NCBI GenBank assembly: GCA_018398765.1
Contig: JAHBMJ010000941.1
Span: 1-38,336, forward strand
Direction: 5' to 3'
Length of the DNA stretch: 38,336 bases
Source: Chromera velia
Lineage: Eukaryota > Sar > Chromeraceae
Shown: in pieces, positions 1 through 14,054 of the stretch
Layout of the letters: each line of letters opens with the position of its first letter
How positions within the stretch are numbered: position 1 is the stretch's first letter
Translations under genes and position numbers: made by a program
Notes under the pieces: generated by a model
The model's database searches: none
What the model was told of the DNA's origin: nothing
What the model saw: only the letters and a program-made list of their open reading frames with translations

Positions 1-2739
1 AAAAGGCACTTCATTTAAGGCTTAAAAGCTTTTTATGATGTAGCGTAGCTGCACAAACTTTTATTGTGCAAAACAATATAAAATGTCACTAGAAATGTCA
101 GTGAAAAGACGAAAAGAAAAAAATATCTTGCATCATGTAATTAAAGACTATATGTCTCTAACTATATCATGACTTCGGTCTCTTTTTGGATCTCTTTTTT
201 TCATTTAAAACCTGTTCAATGCTTTGTATGTATGATCTATAGCGTTTGAATCTAGGTGACGCACAGTAATAAAAAAAAAGAGAAAAAAAAAATCTTGAGA
301 AGCCTAATCTTTTTTTTTAAAAAAATTATTTTATTAATTGGAAGTGTCAAACATACAATGAAAACACATCTACCTACAAAACCTATACTTTTGCTAAGTT
401 TGCTTGGACCTTTGACCACCAGACAAAAAAAAAAAAGAAAAAAAAAAAATTTGATATGTCTATTCTTTTTTTTTTTTTACCATTATGCGTCGCCTAGGTT
501 TGAATATGTTTGGCGCCATTTGCGTGCTGTACCGTAGTCTAGTTGTGTCTTAGCTTATACGATCCATAAATGCTTTAAACTGCACATGTATACCCCTTTG
601 GAGCAAACTCCTGAAGAAAGTAACCACAAATGGTGCGTTTTCATGAAAAAGAAAAAGAAGAAAGAATGAAACAAAGGAAGGTTTTTTTGGATTTCATCTC
701 TGTATGCGTGTTCCCATGTGTGTGCTATTTCTGCTTCTTTTCTTCATATTAATATGAAAAAGAATCTCCGTACAGCACTGTGTTGGCATTTATCCTTGAT
801 TGCTAAAGGTTGACGAAGCTATTTTCCTCCCGGCAAACCATTTAGCATTGTGCCATTCTTTTGCAAACAAACTCAATCTGCTTGCACAGCTTCTTAACTT
901 AAACTTGTTGTTCTGATCCTTTTACTTTCATGTGCTCCTCGTTGCTATGCGTATACATACAGTCGTTTCTGTTACATAGGGCAGCCCATAAAACAGTTCT
1001 CATGCTACAAAGAGAAGACGTTCTCACATGATATAGCTAAACTTGATTTTATACAGCGCATATGCGTTGTCAAACGTGTATTCGTTCATGCAGTGAGCCT
1101 TGTAGCCGATTTTTATCTCAAAAATTTGGTGATCAGATTTATTCCGCATGCACCGCGCGGCCCGGCAACACGCGCACGCGTTTGGAGCCGCAAGGAGCCG
1201 CAGGGGCGGGGCCGTGACGCGTTGCATGGCCATGACGCTGACACTTTTCACCCAATTCCACTCCATCAGGTGCAAAATAGATGCATCAGGTGCATGCGGT
1301 GCAAAACAGGTGCATCTGGTGTAACTGTCTGGTTTGCACCTTTTCTGAGGTATACCTTTTCCAAGCGCTATCGGGGGGTCTTTTAGGGGGTCCGTAAATT
1401 TGATTGATGGACACCATTGGGGGCTTGGGCATGTCTTATACAGGTGCATGCATGCATGGGGTGGGGGCCACAGCAACGTGCACGAAGTATATGCTTTTCG
1501 GGATTGTACGAGCATGCACTTGCAACTCCGTGCGAGTTACTTGAAGGGCATGCATGTGCGAAGTAATTAAGGGTATAGTAGATATAGTATGTGCGATCGC
1601 GGCTCCGTGCGAGTTGCTTGAGGGGCATATTTTTGGTCCATTTTAGAATTCGGGCGACACTGTGACAGACGGAGATAGAAGCGACCCCCCCCCCAAAAAT
1701 GAAAAAATGCGTTATGCGAGTGCGTGCGATCTCAGGGCCTCTCGGCTGATTTCAGCAGAGCTGAGCTGCCCCCCGAGGCGATAATACGGACGCATGCGGC
1801 CGCCAGACCAGACGTCGGACAACTGGCCCTTAATTTACTTAGCCTTAAACTGGGAAGCAGACCTAGGACTCCAGTCCCCAACACAATGTAATCCTGCCTA
1901 GAATCCTGCAGAACGTTGAAACAAAAAATATGATTTCAAAAACTTTTAATTTAGAACCATTCCATTTATGCTAGCAATGATGATTCCACTGCACCCCATA
2001 TAATGAAACCTTCAGTGAAACACTTTATTTATAGTAGGCTTTCTGCCGTATTCTGCCGTTTACAGTTTTATCTTACTTCGGTATCTAGTTCGGTTACTAC
2101 CGCACTGGCATCTAGTTACGATTCTACTACTGAATTTGCCAATGAATCTGTTTGCTTCAAAGTTGCACAAATTGAACCAGGCCTGAAGACGCCTAGCAAC
2201 AGGAATTCCTCCTCCCGTGCATTACCCACACGAGTCCCGTCTCTCCCCTGCATGTGCCCCAAGGCCCCCAACGTAACTCGCTTCCACTACTGACAGACAA
2301 ACCGCCCACTCCCGACAACCACCCGCATCCCTCTTTTCGTTTCGGTTTGTCAATTCTTTTGAGTTAGAAATTTAAGTTACACATCGATCCACACCACGAC
2401 CGGATCAGACTTCTTTCATGCCTCCCCAACCGACAAGACACTTTGGCCGCACAGGCAGGCCTTACCCTGTCTTCCTCTTGCCTTTTTCACAATGAATACC
2501 ACGGTGACTGCCAAGCGCAGCCGGGTGTAATTGTTCTTAATTTCATCCTCGGTGTACCTGTCATTGTATTCTGGTCTGTCGACCAAGACCAGAGTTGAAT
2601 TGACACACAAGGAACAAACGACAAGAACGATACAAAGGGCACGCAGGAATCTCCCTATGCAACTGCTCGAATTTACATCCAATGAAAGCCTCCCTGCGTC
2701 TGTTCTCCTCTTCTCTAGCTCCCCTGATCCCCCCCTCTG
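1..2739. other. Gene-free 3' flank of the transportin gene
   Basis: I see no supportable coding exon here. Positions 1 to about 1000 are AT-rich with A and T homopolymers; about 1100-1830 is GC-richer with short direct repeats; about 1830-2100 is AT-richer again. The open frames are short and of low complexity, and they lack splice-compatible continuation. This is most likely 3' UTR plus intergenic spacer of the minus-strand gene that ends at 2740. The motif TTTATT at about 2025 reads AATAAA on the minus strand and could be its polyadenylation signal, which would give a 3' UTR of about 0.7 kb. That link is a guess. Confidence 0.55.
1526..1628. repeat. Spaced direct repeat, 26 bp unit
   Basis: Positions 1526-1551 and 1603-1628 carry nearly the same sequence, starting CTCCGTGCGAGTT and ending GGGCAT, with two differences. 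The copies start 77 bp apart. A cluster of GGTGCA hexamers lies upstream at about 1269-1318. No coding function is visible. Confidence 0.7.
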
Positions 2740-5700
2740 CTAGGCCGCCTGGGACTGTCCAGTTCGCCTGTTGCGCTTTCGCATCGACAATTGCTGACAT
2801 CTGCAGTCAACAAGTCAGAGCGGAAGCGAATTGAAGAAAAATATGCTGCCTTAATCATTTCGGAAGGAACGAAAAGAGGGAGGGAGCAAGACAGGGAGTG
2901 AGGAGGGAAGAAGGACGGAGGCGAGCCAGGAAGCCTACAGGAGACATCGAAGGAAGAGACGAGAGGTGAGAAGGAAGGAAGGGAATAGCCGCCGCTGGCA
3001 GAGATTGAAAAAGAAGAAGACAGACAGACAGTCAGACAGATGACTCTACAGACCTGTATGCGATCTCCCTGATGACCACAATCCGCGAGCGTCCTCCTCT
3101 CAGAATGCGACTCTGAGCACGCACAACAGACAGGGACAGGAAGGAATCTCCGTCCATGCGGGGTCCCCACGATCACCCGCCATGACAAGAAAGAAAAAAA
3201 AACAGAACAGACCGCCAAAGGCCTGCCCGACCTTTCGACGAATGGAATGCACAGCAACAACGTAAACGTGAAGAAGGCGGAGAAGAGAAAACCATGACCC
3301 TTGCAGGCCTATAGTGGACGCGGTGAAGAAGAAGAAAAAGACAAAACACACACACTTCACCCCTTTTCCAACCCCCCCCCACCCTATTTCTTTCTACCCA
3401 CCGCGGTGTCTGCGCGTGCGTCAGCAGAGCCCATCACTCCCGTTGGCAACTGAAGCAACGCTTCTGCACACACACACAGGGAGGGACACACACACACAGA
3501 TTCATACCTCTCTTTACAGATGCACGCATAGAAATGCGCATCCACGCACACGCACGCAATCCGGAATAGACCCAGGGACAGACCGACAGACAGCGAAAGG
3601 TCGTCACACAAGGGACTCACTCTTCTCCCCCAACTAACCTCTCACACACATGCACTGAAGACATAGACGCACAAAAGTTCATAATTAGAGTGGCTGCAGA
3701 CAAGCAGAACAAAACAAACCAAACGATCCAAGAGAAATCCAAATACACGCTTTCAGCACCGCCCTCATATCCTTCAAAGCCGTCCAACATTCACACACAC
3801 ACACACACACACACACCGCCGAGCCCGACCTGCAATCCAAGGAGCACACTGCTGCTGAAAGCAGCCCACAACGGTCTCTAGGACTATCTGCAGACAGAGA
3901 AACAGAGACGGAGACGGAGACGTACAGAGAGAAAGACAACATCGTCACAACGAGGTAGAACAGACTGTGCAAAAGAAAGAAAGAGACATGGAGACGCGCC
4001 GTTGGAAAAAAGGAAAATATGCACAGCCTACGAAGAGGTATGGAGAGAGGACAAAACACACCATCGCAGGCCGTAACGTGGGAAACAAAGGACTTGTAAA
4101 ATGGTGCACGCATTGAGATGTAACTGCCCCCCAAGATTTCAAGAGAGCAGAGAGAGGATGAGGGTCCGAGAATTTGCACCAAGACTGGAGACCCGCATAG
4201 ATCAGTTATTCCATCGGCATATCGATGTAAAGGTGCACAGCATCAATATTGTCTCTCTACTCAAGCAGTCAGACAGGCAGAGTTCAATCGGGGAGGAATC
4301 CCGGAGAAAGCGAATGTGTCGACGCACAGAAATCTCCAGACAAAAAAACACAAAGGAAGACTTACAGAGAGTCTGTCCACAACGTCTGCCGGGGGCGCGT
4401 CCCCCAAATGTTTGAAGAATTCCTTCAACACCTCAGGGGTGAACTGCAACCCCACAAGCACATGAACACACTTACACACATGGAGAAGTGAACGTCCAAT
4501 ACTGAGTACAAAGGAGATTAAGCGAAGGAAGAAAGCAGAAAAGAAACAACAAGAGGATATGAAAAGAAAGATCATGGGAATAAAGCGACCAGACAGACAG
4601 CCACGCTGCCGACTGAATTGCCCACTGGCGGAATTGAGCAACATATCAATTTGACGCACGCAAGGACGCATCCAACTTTTTCACCCAGCGCTGGAAAGGA
4701 CGCATCCAAATTTTCCTTGCGTGCGTCAAATTGCCCACTGGCGGCATTGAGCAACATATCAAACAAAGAACACGCCGAATAAAAAAAAGAGCCTTTCTTC
4801 AGGTCTTCTTTCCTCGTCTCTGTCCCTTTCTCTCTGACAAATGACTGACTGGCTGCATTAAGCAGCTTTGCAAATGAAGAGCAAGCAGCAAAACCGACAG
4901 AGCGGTCTGTCTATTCGGTCTTTCTTGTCCCTTTGTCTGACAGAAAGGCCCCCCCCCACACCAACCTGCTCCATGAGAGCACGCAGAGCTGGACGGAGCG
5001 CCTCAGATAGAGGGTCTGCAGGCAGTGAATGCGTGCGTCAGACAGTCAATGCAAAGAGGGAGAACAAGAACAGAAGCATCGGCACGTTGGTGAATGCGTT
5101 CAGTGTCTCCGATGTTTATCGAGAAGATCATTTCAGTAGACCGTCGATACATCTGCACTACTTAGATTCTCTGCAAGTGTGTGACAGGGAGTGCAGTCGT
5201 TCCCCTCTCTTCCCTTTCCATCCTGCCCTCTACTGCTGGTTCTGTCATTTCTATCCTCTCCTTCACAGAAAGAATGGAAAAATTTCACATGCCCCCACTG
5301 ACTCTGGAGGTCTTCAGCCCTCGAGTGGTCATAGAGATACTCCAAAAAGGCAAATACGGGGGCAGCAAATTCGACAGGCTCCACTCTGAAGGCTCTCAGA
5401 GAGAGGGCAAGCACGTGACGGAGCTGAGGAGAGGAAGCGACCAGGTCGGGGCAGTTCCTCGAGTACCGCTGCCACATACCGAAACAGTCCTCTATCATCG
5501 TCCCACACTGCTGAAGACCCTCCTGGGTCTGCATCATGCAATACAGCAGCACCCAGATTCATACAGATATGTGCATTTATTTAATGCATGCTTGTATGTA
5601 TGCACTTTCATATACGCATGCACACGTTCGTTTTCGCATGTCGAAACCGTGTTCAGTCATCGTGCCGCGCTGCGGAACACCCTCCCCAGTTTGTCCTTTA

Positions 5701-8700
5701 CAAAACACTAGAAAGAACGAAAACAGGACCAACCAAGCGCACAGAATCACCCCACCAGAAAGAAGTTACAACTACGGGGAGGGGTCAGGTTCTAAAAAGA
5801 GAACAGAAGCGAAGAGAGACAAAGGTCTCCCAAAATCGGCAGATGGGAAGATGGAAGAGATCTGAAGGACCGTCTGGTTTTTGTTCTTTTCTTTTGACCT
5901 TCCTTGAGAGGTTACTGACTCTCCGACCGACCGACTGACTCGAAGACAGGCAGGCAGGCAGGCAGGCCATATGACCGTTGTTCGATAGACGGACCATTTT
6001 CTGATCCAGGGCGGGAAGCGCGACTCCCGAGAGTTCGTTGAAGTGTTGCGCGAGTGCCTCCCTGATCGTGGGGTCGTTTGCGTAGGCCGTCACGAGATAC
6101 TCTGAGACATACATGCAAGAGGGGTGGCCGAAGGTCTTGAAGAGCTCCAGGTTGGCTGGCAGGAGGGTCGGCAGCAGGGGAGTGAAAGCCTGGGGGCAGG
6201 TGCGCATTCCGTGCTTCAACGCTCGAGCGACTCTGCAAGAAAGGAAAGGAAGAGGGAGGAGGCAGGGAGCGAGGAAGCGACGTGAAAGGAAGGGCAACAG
6301 GTGAAGGAAGTCAATCCTCGCCGCAGATTCGCACATGCCTAATGCCCTACATCGGAAACAGTGAATTGTTTATGATACAGCAATTTATAACAGGAGGTAG
6401 ACGGGAGGCCAGGCAGGTGGAATGGGGTCTTCTGACAACGAGAGAAGAGGAACAGACGAAGCTGGCCAGCTGGTCAAGTCGAGAGAGCAGAAATGAAGGA
6501 AAGGAAAGGAGGGGAAGACAGGGGTAGGCTCCGAGAGAAGACGACACCGACAAGACAAAGAAAGAGACTGACAGACAGACTGACTTGTCCATGACCTTAT
6601 CGGAGTGAGGAAATCCTCTGAGAACGTCAAGGAGAACGGGGAAAAGAGCGGAGGCAGTGAAGGCACCCAAGCCGTTCATTCGTTCCTCGTGAGCGGCGTC
6701 GCGCAATCTGTTACTTCCTTTCACAGCTGCAATGCAATATTTGTATATACGGATGTATTTGCACATTGCATTCCGTGACTCAAACAGCAAAAGAAGTCGG
6801 ATAGGTCAGGCAGTCAAGATTGATGGATGCCCTGTATACTTTGTGATCAAAATGAAAGTGACGCGGACGTCTCTGGTCACACAAGAAAAACAATGTCACG
6901 TAAGAAGTCCTTTGTACTGACTGACAGGAGAGAGTGGATGAGATCCAATCCAGACGTGAGCTCAGAAGTGCCTCCACGGCTTTGGTCTTCTCTGCCCCCT
7001 GTCCCCCTTGGAGCTGGACTGTTTGACTCAAAGACTCCAGGGGAGGCTTGCAGAGCCTCTCCATAGCCTGCACTCATTCATTCATTCCCATGCAGGATTC
7101 AGACGATCGATCATTTTCTTCCAGGCATTTCAAGTCTTGCACATGGAGAGAAAGTTTCCAATGGTCTGAAGATACAGACACACACAAAAACAACTGAGAC
7201 CTATTTCGAAACTTAGCAGCGAGAAGAGGACTTTTGTCGGGCAGACCACAGCCCCTGGTAGTCTGGAAAGGAAAAAATGCAGGCAGGAGGCATCTTTGCT
7301 TGTAGCCAGTTGGTGAGTGAGGAAGGAAGGTTTCACTCCACACACTGCACTGCACTGTACAAAGAAAGGACTGACCGCAAAGAACGTCCCGTTGTCGTGA
7401 AGACTCCCAATCACAAGCGCTGCCGCTTCCGTGACGTCCTGTGCGTCCTGCACAGAGAGAAGGAAGGAATGGGAGTGTGAAGGAGCAGAGACAGACAGAG
7501 GGCAGGGAGGGAGGTCAGATGTAGACCCATTGGAGGAACAACAAGAGAGGGAGGGAGGGTGCGCGTATGGCGTACAGAGAGGGTCCCTCCCGCTGTGCAC
7601 TTGCTTGGACACCATACCGATTAGCAGGAAGGACAACAGGGCCCCCTGAATGTATGACGGAGGGAGAAACTACTCAAGAAGGAGACAAAGAAAGAAATAC
7701 CGGGGAGGGAGAAGGTACCATTTCGAGAAACGGAGGTAGGTAGAGGAACGAAGGGAGTGTGATGTCTTCTTGTGCATGGCGAGGGACTGCTTCGTTCGTT
7801 CGTTCAGGCAGTGTTGGTTGGATGCATCTTTCTTCTCTACTGCTCTTCCTCTTTTCTTTTCTCTCCGAATCTGAATAGAGCCAAAACAACTTCCTCGCTC
7901 CCTTTTGTCCCCAAAGCTCTGACCGACCCTTGTTTGCAATTTTGTTTGTGCCACTTGAGAGACTGCAGAGACAACAGCGGAGGAGGGGACACAGAAAAAA
8001 GAGTAAAAAAAACTACTTCAACTAGACACATCACAGACTCCCTTGGCCATCAAAATGCCAATGCATAGGATCCGCTCAGAATGCCTCTCGTAATGTCCTT
8101 GACACTTCACACAATCCACTCGTATCTGTCTCATTTGCCTCTCCATCTACTCCTGTGCTTGGTTCAATGCATTGCTTCCGCCCCCCCCCCCCCNACACTC
8201 GCGGAAGAAAACATGGATGGATGCGCTGATCACAGGAAGGGAAAGAAAAAGAAAAAGAAAGACGACGGATTCACACTTGCATGCCTTCGCGGCATCATTT
8301 GACTACAGAAGGGGAAACTTGTGCACAGCTGAGCTGACGTTCGATCAACTGATTGTGGAAACTGTGCAGCGCAGGACCGGCGTCGTATGCGATTTTCCTC
8401 AGCGTCTGCGCGGCCCTTGCTTTCAGGGCATATGCAGTGAAGTTTCGGTCGTCGGATGAATCTCTGCCCTCTCCCGCGTCGTCCGCTCTTCTGCAAAATG
8501 GGAAAAGGGTGAGTGGGTGGAGGCAGAGACGTAAATATTTCTTTCCCATTCGAGGACCACAAAAAGAGGACCACTCAATGTCTCTCGCAAGTCTATAAAG
8601 CACAAGAGGATACTACTCATGCTCAGTGCAGCATCCCATGAGATGACGATACCTTCCCAAAGGACAAAAAAGGGTTTGCTTCCAGTGTGCTGCAACCTCT

Positions 8701-11700
8701 GCAAGAAGAATCTTGCCCGACAACGAACATATCAATACAAGCAAGAAGCTTGCTTTTCTTTCTCGGTCATCTCTCACTGCTGTTCCCGCCTCCCTGTGCA
8801 TTTCCCCTGCCGGGATACACACTGGAATGCAGACACCCATCTCAGCCTGCTTCCTGCGCTGTGCAGCCAACCTCCCACACCCCAGACAGACTCACGGAGG
8901 TTGCAAAGGTTGGTTGTCGTCTGTCAAAATCAATTTGGCGACCATGTCCAGCACCAGGGGGACGAACTCCTTCCTGCAGTGTGTGAGGAACGGAATTCAG
9001 AAGAAAAAGAAACAGACAGCCGTATCAGACAGACATGCAGGAAGGAATCAACAGACAGACTGGCAGGGAGTCACAAGACCCGCAGTTGCTCTCACAAGCC
9101 AACCAGCACTTGACCATTCAAGTCCACTGCCTTTTCCCGTCCAACCAATTAAAAGAGAAAAAAAAAAAGACGAAGAGACTTGACTGTCTATCCTTCGCAC
9201 CTTCTTCTTTCCGTTCTCCTTCTTTTTTTAGACACACACACACACACACACACACAGAGAGAGACGTCAAACACGTACACCCACACGCCTACACACCCCT
9301 TCTCTCTCTTTGCCCTGCTTCCCACTTTGATGAACCCTCACCGTCACATCATCCCTCTTCCCTCTGTGTCGATGCATAGATGCGACTACAGCCAGGCCAT
9401 CAATCAATGACAGAAAGAAGAGGACGGACAGACAGACAGACTTACTGACTTCCCATCCAACCCGGGCCCCAGGTCCCTCAACAACTCCATAGCGCTCTTC
9501 CTGAACAGAACTCCGACCGCGTCCAGGGAGGAGGACGAGGAAGAGGGAGAGGGTGTGCCAAAAGGAGAAGACGAGGAGCTCGCATTGCTCGACGAAGAAG
9601 AGGCGACGCCATTCACTGCACTTGCATTTCCGTTCGTTGCCTGTTCGGGAGGTGCAACGATGGGAGGCAGCTGGGTGACCAGAGTCCACACAGGTTCCAG
9701 AACTCCGGCGCGGCCTCGAGAGTATACAGCTGCATGCAGGCGGGAGGGAGGGAGGGAAGTGATTGCATGGACAGAGAGGAGAGGACGAGAGAATCGGTGA
9801 TACCATTCGGTTCGGGTTTCTTTCTCGAACTAGGCTAGCAGGGGGGGGACGGAAAAGCGTTCGCGGCGGTGGACGAAAAAGATACAAGAGAGAGGGAGGG
9901 GGGCAATTCCACCACGAGGAGGCGGAAGGAAGAAGCAGCGCCAACGTTGGCGTGCGTCACTATTCCATCGAGAGACTAAGACGGGCGCCCGGTTGAGGGA
10001 GGGAAATGGGGGACTGCATGCAGAAGGAAGTATGATGGGAGGGGAGACACGAACCGGGTGGTAGCACGATGGGAAAGTGTACATACATTTTGTAAATAGA
10101 GGCTTGTTGAAAGTCGGTTCTCTCTGAGTGACTGACTGACTGACTGACTGACTTCGATATGCAAATTTTGCAAGCGCGAAGATTTGGGCCTCTAGGGAGG
10201 CGTCGCGCTGTCGGTGCGGGACCTGCGCGGCCCCTGTCTGGGAGATCAACGCCATAGTCTGCGTGGGGGAAGGAAAAGAAAAGAGAAAAGGTGAATCGAA
10301 GAAGCCTGGCCAGAGGAATGGCAGCAAAGAAGGGCAAGAACTTGATGGATCCCTCCTTTGTCTAACCCCAGAGCGGTTGCACGATTACGAAGAAGGACAA
10401 AGCGAAATCTTGTGCGGTGACAGTCAATTTCACTTTCATGCGAGTGTGATTCCGTTACACTTACCTGAAAGCTGCCTCCCTCTACACCTGAAGCAGTAGC
10501 GTGCTGGACAGCAATCAAGCGACGAAGTAAGGACTCTATGTGTCTTCATTGAGTCAACCGCCTCACCTTCTGAATGGCCGCGTCTTCACTCAGAGCGTCT
10601 GCGACTTCATCGAGGAATACGCGGGCGAGTTGGCGGTAACTGCAGAGAGAGAGCAGGCAACACAAAAAGCGGCATCTCGCGTTTCAGAGACGATACGGCA
10701 CGTAGACTGGCAAGCGATCAGAGAGAGAGAGAGAGAGAGACGGAGACGAACCGAAAGAAAGGAGACGGATCTCTGAATCGGCGCACTTTCCTCGTGAAGT
10801 AATCAACAGACAGACGGAGAGATAGACAGGGGTGACAAGAGACCTTCACAGCTTCACCCAAGAATGAATAAAGGTAGTTGACTTGACAGACAGACTGACT
10901 GACTCCCAGAATTCTTCTGATTCCAGGGTGTCTGCCTCGACTCGTGGGTCTGCTGTCGGAACTGTCATCTGCACGCATCAATCCATGCATACCCTCATTC
11001 ATTCATTCATTCATTCATTACCCACTCATCATCCATACACTCACGTAGTTCTTCTAGTCCCTGCATCCCCCATCAACCCCTCCCCCCCCAGTGGACCTCG
11101 ACAAAGGGATGCGCAGAAGTACGCCCAAAACGGTGAACGACTAGAAAGCCAAATGGTAGAGAACGCAGACCAAGCACCACAGAAAGAAACGACCGAACAG
11201 ACGACGGACCATTGTGATGACTGCCTCCAGTATGCGGGCCCACAGGGTCTCCCAGGTTCGCGCCCATGCCACCACTGCCTCCTTCTCCGCTGAGTTCGTT
11301 TGTCCCCTCTCTTCGGCTTCTTTGTACCTGCGTCTCTGGCTGCAAAAGTTATGTGCTGCCTCTAGCCAGAAGTCTAGAGCAGCCGTGGGCGCAGCTGCAA
11401 AACAGAAGCATATCACGCCCCTCTTATGTCACGACAGACATACGCACTCAAAGTGAAAAGAAAGAAAAATGAGATGAGAGAGAAAACCCAAACTGATCGA
11501 CCGACCGACCGAACGAGGGCTCCCCGTTCCGCACCACAGCAGTGACTTGGAAGACCCTGTCTGCGAGGGAGGCGAATCGCTGTTGTTGCAAAAGAAGCGC
11601 CTGCGCCTGCGCCTCATTTCCTGGAACGATTGGAGGGGGAGGTGAGCCTACTGCCTGGACGATCTCCGTCACACAGGAACGAGCCAGAGACACAACAACC

Positions 11701-14010
11701 TTTGCCAAGGCAGCGACTGCTTCGTCATCCCCGTCCTGAATTGCCTGCTGGACTCTGCAAGGGAAAGACGAAAGAGGACAGAAAAGGAAAAAAGGTTGGC
11801 ACCAAAAACTTTAACGTTGATTATTTACCCCCACTCTACTCAAAGTGCCATCCGGCCCTCCACTTTTAGGCAGACAGACGTCTTTTCTCCGCCCAACAAT
11901 AATCCAGGTTCACACAAGACAGAAAATTACTGAATACAGAAAAAATGGTGACAGGGAAAAGCAGTGACCGGGCTGTTAAGAGGCACTTTTGAGGACCGAT
12001 ACACAAAGCAGAACGTCAAAAGACCGAATAGGCATTCCCGACTGCAGTTCCATTGCATCCATGGTCTGCATAAGTCCTTCCCTCGCATGTCAAATATTCT
12101 CGCGTGCATGTTTCCAGCACAGAAGATAAGCACGCAGAAGACGAACCATCGGACGATTACAACAAACTGGAAGAGAAGTCAAGTTAAATGAAGGACGGAA
12201 CGACTCACTCACTCACTTTCCTCCCAAAACATCGACCGCTGTAGTTGCAAGGCCTCTCCGGACGTCCGCAAACGCGTGAGAGGAAAAGTTCGGATCCAAT
12301 GCTGATGGACTGCTCCCTCCGTTCTGCCCCCCATTCACCCCCCCGTTTTCGTTCTCGTACATATCCCGTTCTCTTTCCCTCTGCACGTGCTCCTCGATCT
12401 CTCTGGCACTGGCCTCTTGCTCGAGTACTGAGTCAATCACCTGCGAATACAGAGTCAAGTCAAGTCAAGACAGACAGACAGGAAAACTGTCTGCGCTCCT
12501 ATGACACTCCCGTTGGAACGTTCCCCAAGTCGTCAAGCATAACCGGTCAGTCGCCCATTCACAACAAGAAGGAAGATGAAAGGGAGAGGAAGAGATTGAC
12601 GTATCGGTACGTTACAACCCCCCCCTAATGCCTTCCTTCCTTTTCTCTCTCCCTCTTTTTGCCCTACACACATTGGTAAGTCACACTGACAGGAGAGGAG
12701 AGAGGTCAGAAGCAACACGCCAAGGTTTGAACGTTTGGTTCTATCTCACGGATTTCTTTTTTCTCTTTGTGCCTCTCTCTCCCCCTCCCTCTCTATTTGT
12801 GTCTTCTGCCTGTCCGGCTGACCTTCACAAGACAGTCTGCTGCCGTCTCCCCGACCGAACCCCCCTCACTTAGTGCTGTGTAGCAGTCATGGAGAAGGGG
12901 TTGCTCAACAAATGCCCTGGCGGAAACACTCAAGAATGGCAACCACGCGGCCCAACTGCTCAACAGCTGCACATACATACATACATACATACATACATAC
13001 AGCAAGCATCGGCAGGAGAAAGAAAAGGCCTTTGGGCGAGGCACGCAGCAGGAAGGGGGGGGGTCCAACTCGGGAGGGATCTGTGGACACTAGGAAGGAA
13101 GAAGAAACGGGAAGGAAGAAAAGAAAGAAGAAAAGAAAGGAGAAAAGAAGGGGGAAAGAATGAGGAAGAAGAAGAAGAAGAAGAAGGAGAAGAAGAGGAA
13201 GAGGAGGATGCAGGATTCTCTCCATTTGCCTGTCTCTCATCTTTTCTGATTTCAAAATCACGAGACTTGACTGTCGACTGAAGAGCAAAAGGACACTCCA
13301 ACAACCGCACCTAGTCACCCTCTGATGTAGGTACCTTCTCTTTTTGCCTCTCTGTGGTCAGATGCGGTCGGGATTCGACGAGGATCGCCATCGCACTCTC
13401 GGCCTCGTTCTGCAAATTCGTCTTGTGTTGCCGTCTCGCCTGATGATCGCACAAAACTTTATAGTTGAAGTGCTCCTCAGCAATCACCAGAATGACGTCA
13501 AGAAGGACGTCGAAGGACTGAGGAGGAACACCCGTTGGAGTCGGAACCTCTTGTTGTCGAATCTTGGTGACGATTGTCGTCAGAGGCTGGCGCCAAGTTG
13601 AAGAAGTGTGCATCGACAAGTCAGCAAGGGCCAGACATAATTGGGTTCGCACCGTGTCAGGCCTGCAGAGAGTGGAGAGAGAGGCAGGGGCTCGGCAGTG
13701 ATGCTGTTTGTCTGTCTGATTGATTGATGGGCCTGCTGCCTGAAGTCCACCCTGGCTGGCTATCTGTATGAGTCGCCATGATTTAGCGTCTCTATTTCTC
13801 ATGGACGTTTTGTCAGTCAGTTTTTGCTTTTTTCAGTCCCTCCATTTGTGCACATCTAATCAAGGCAGGCAGGCAGGCAGGCGGGCAGAAAAGCACATTC
13901 CCTCTCAAGAAAAGCACGCACATGCGCACGCACACTCACAAGGGAAAGAGAGACAGACTATGTGTTTCTTCTTCTTCTCCCTCCTTTTCTTCATGAATAC
14001 AACAGACAAA

Positions 14011-14054
<44 letters not shown>

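Noticed and set aside
1024-1515. 163-codon minus-strand frame
   Set aside because: It covers short direct repeats, has skewed composition, and shows no acceptable continuation or similarity.
7837-8034. Possible extra transportin exon SLKWHKQNCKQ (acceptor at about 7962)
   Set aside because: It has an acceptor, but a direct 8319-to-7447 join keeps phase and homology without it. It is kept only as an outside possibility.
9267-9944. 225-codon minus-strand frame
   Set aside because: It is a shadow in another frame of transportin exon 9729-9450 and its flanking introns.
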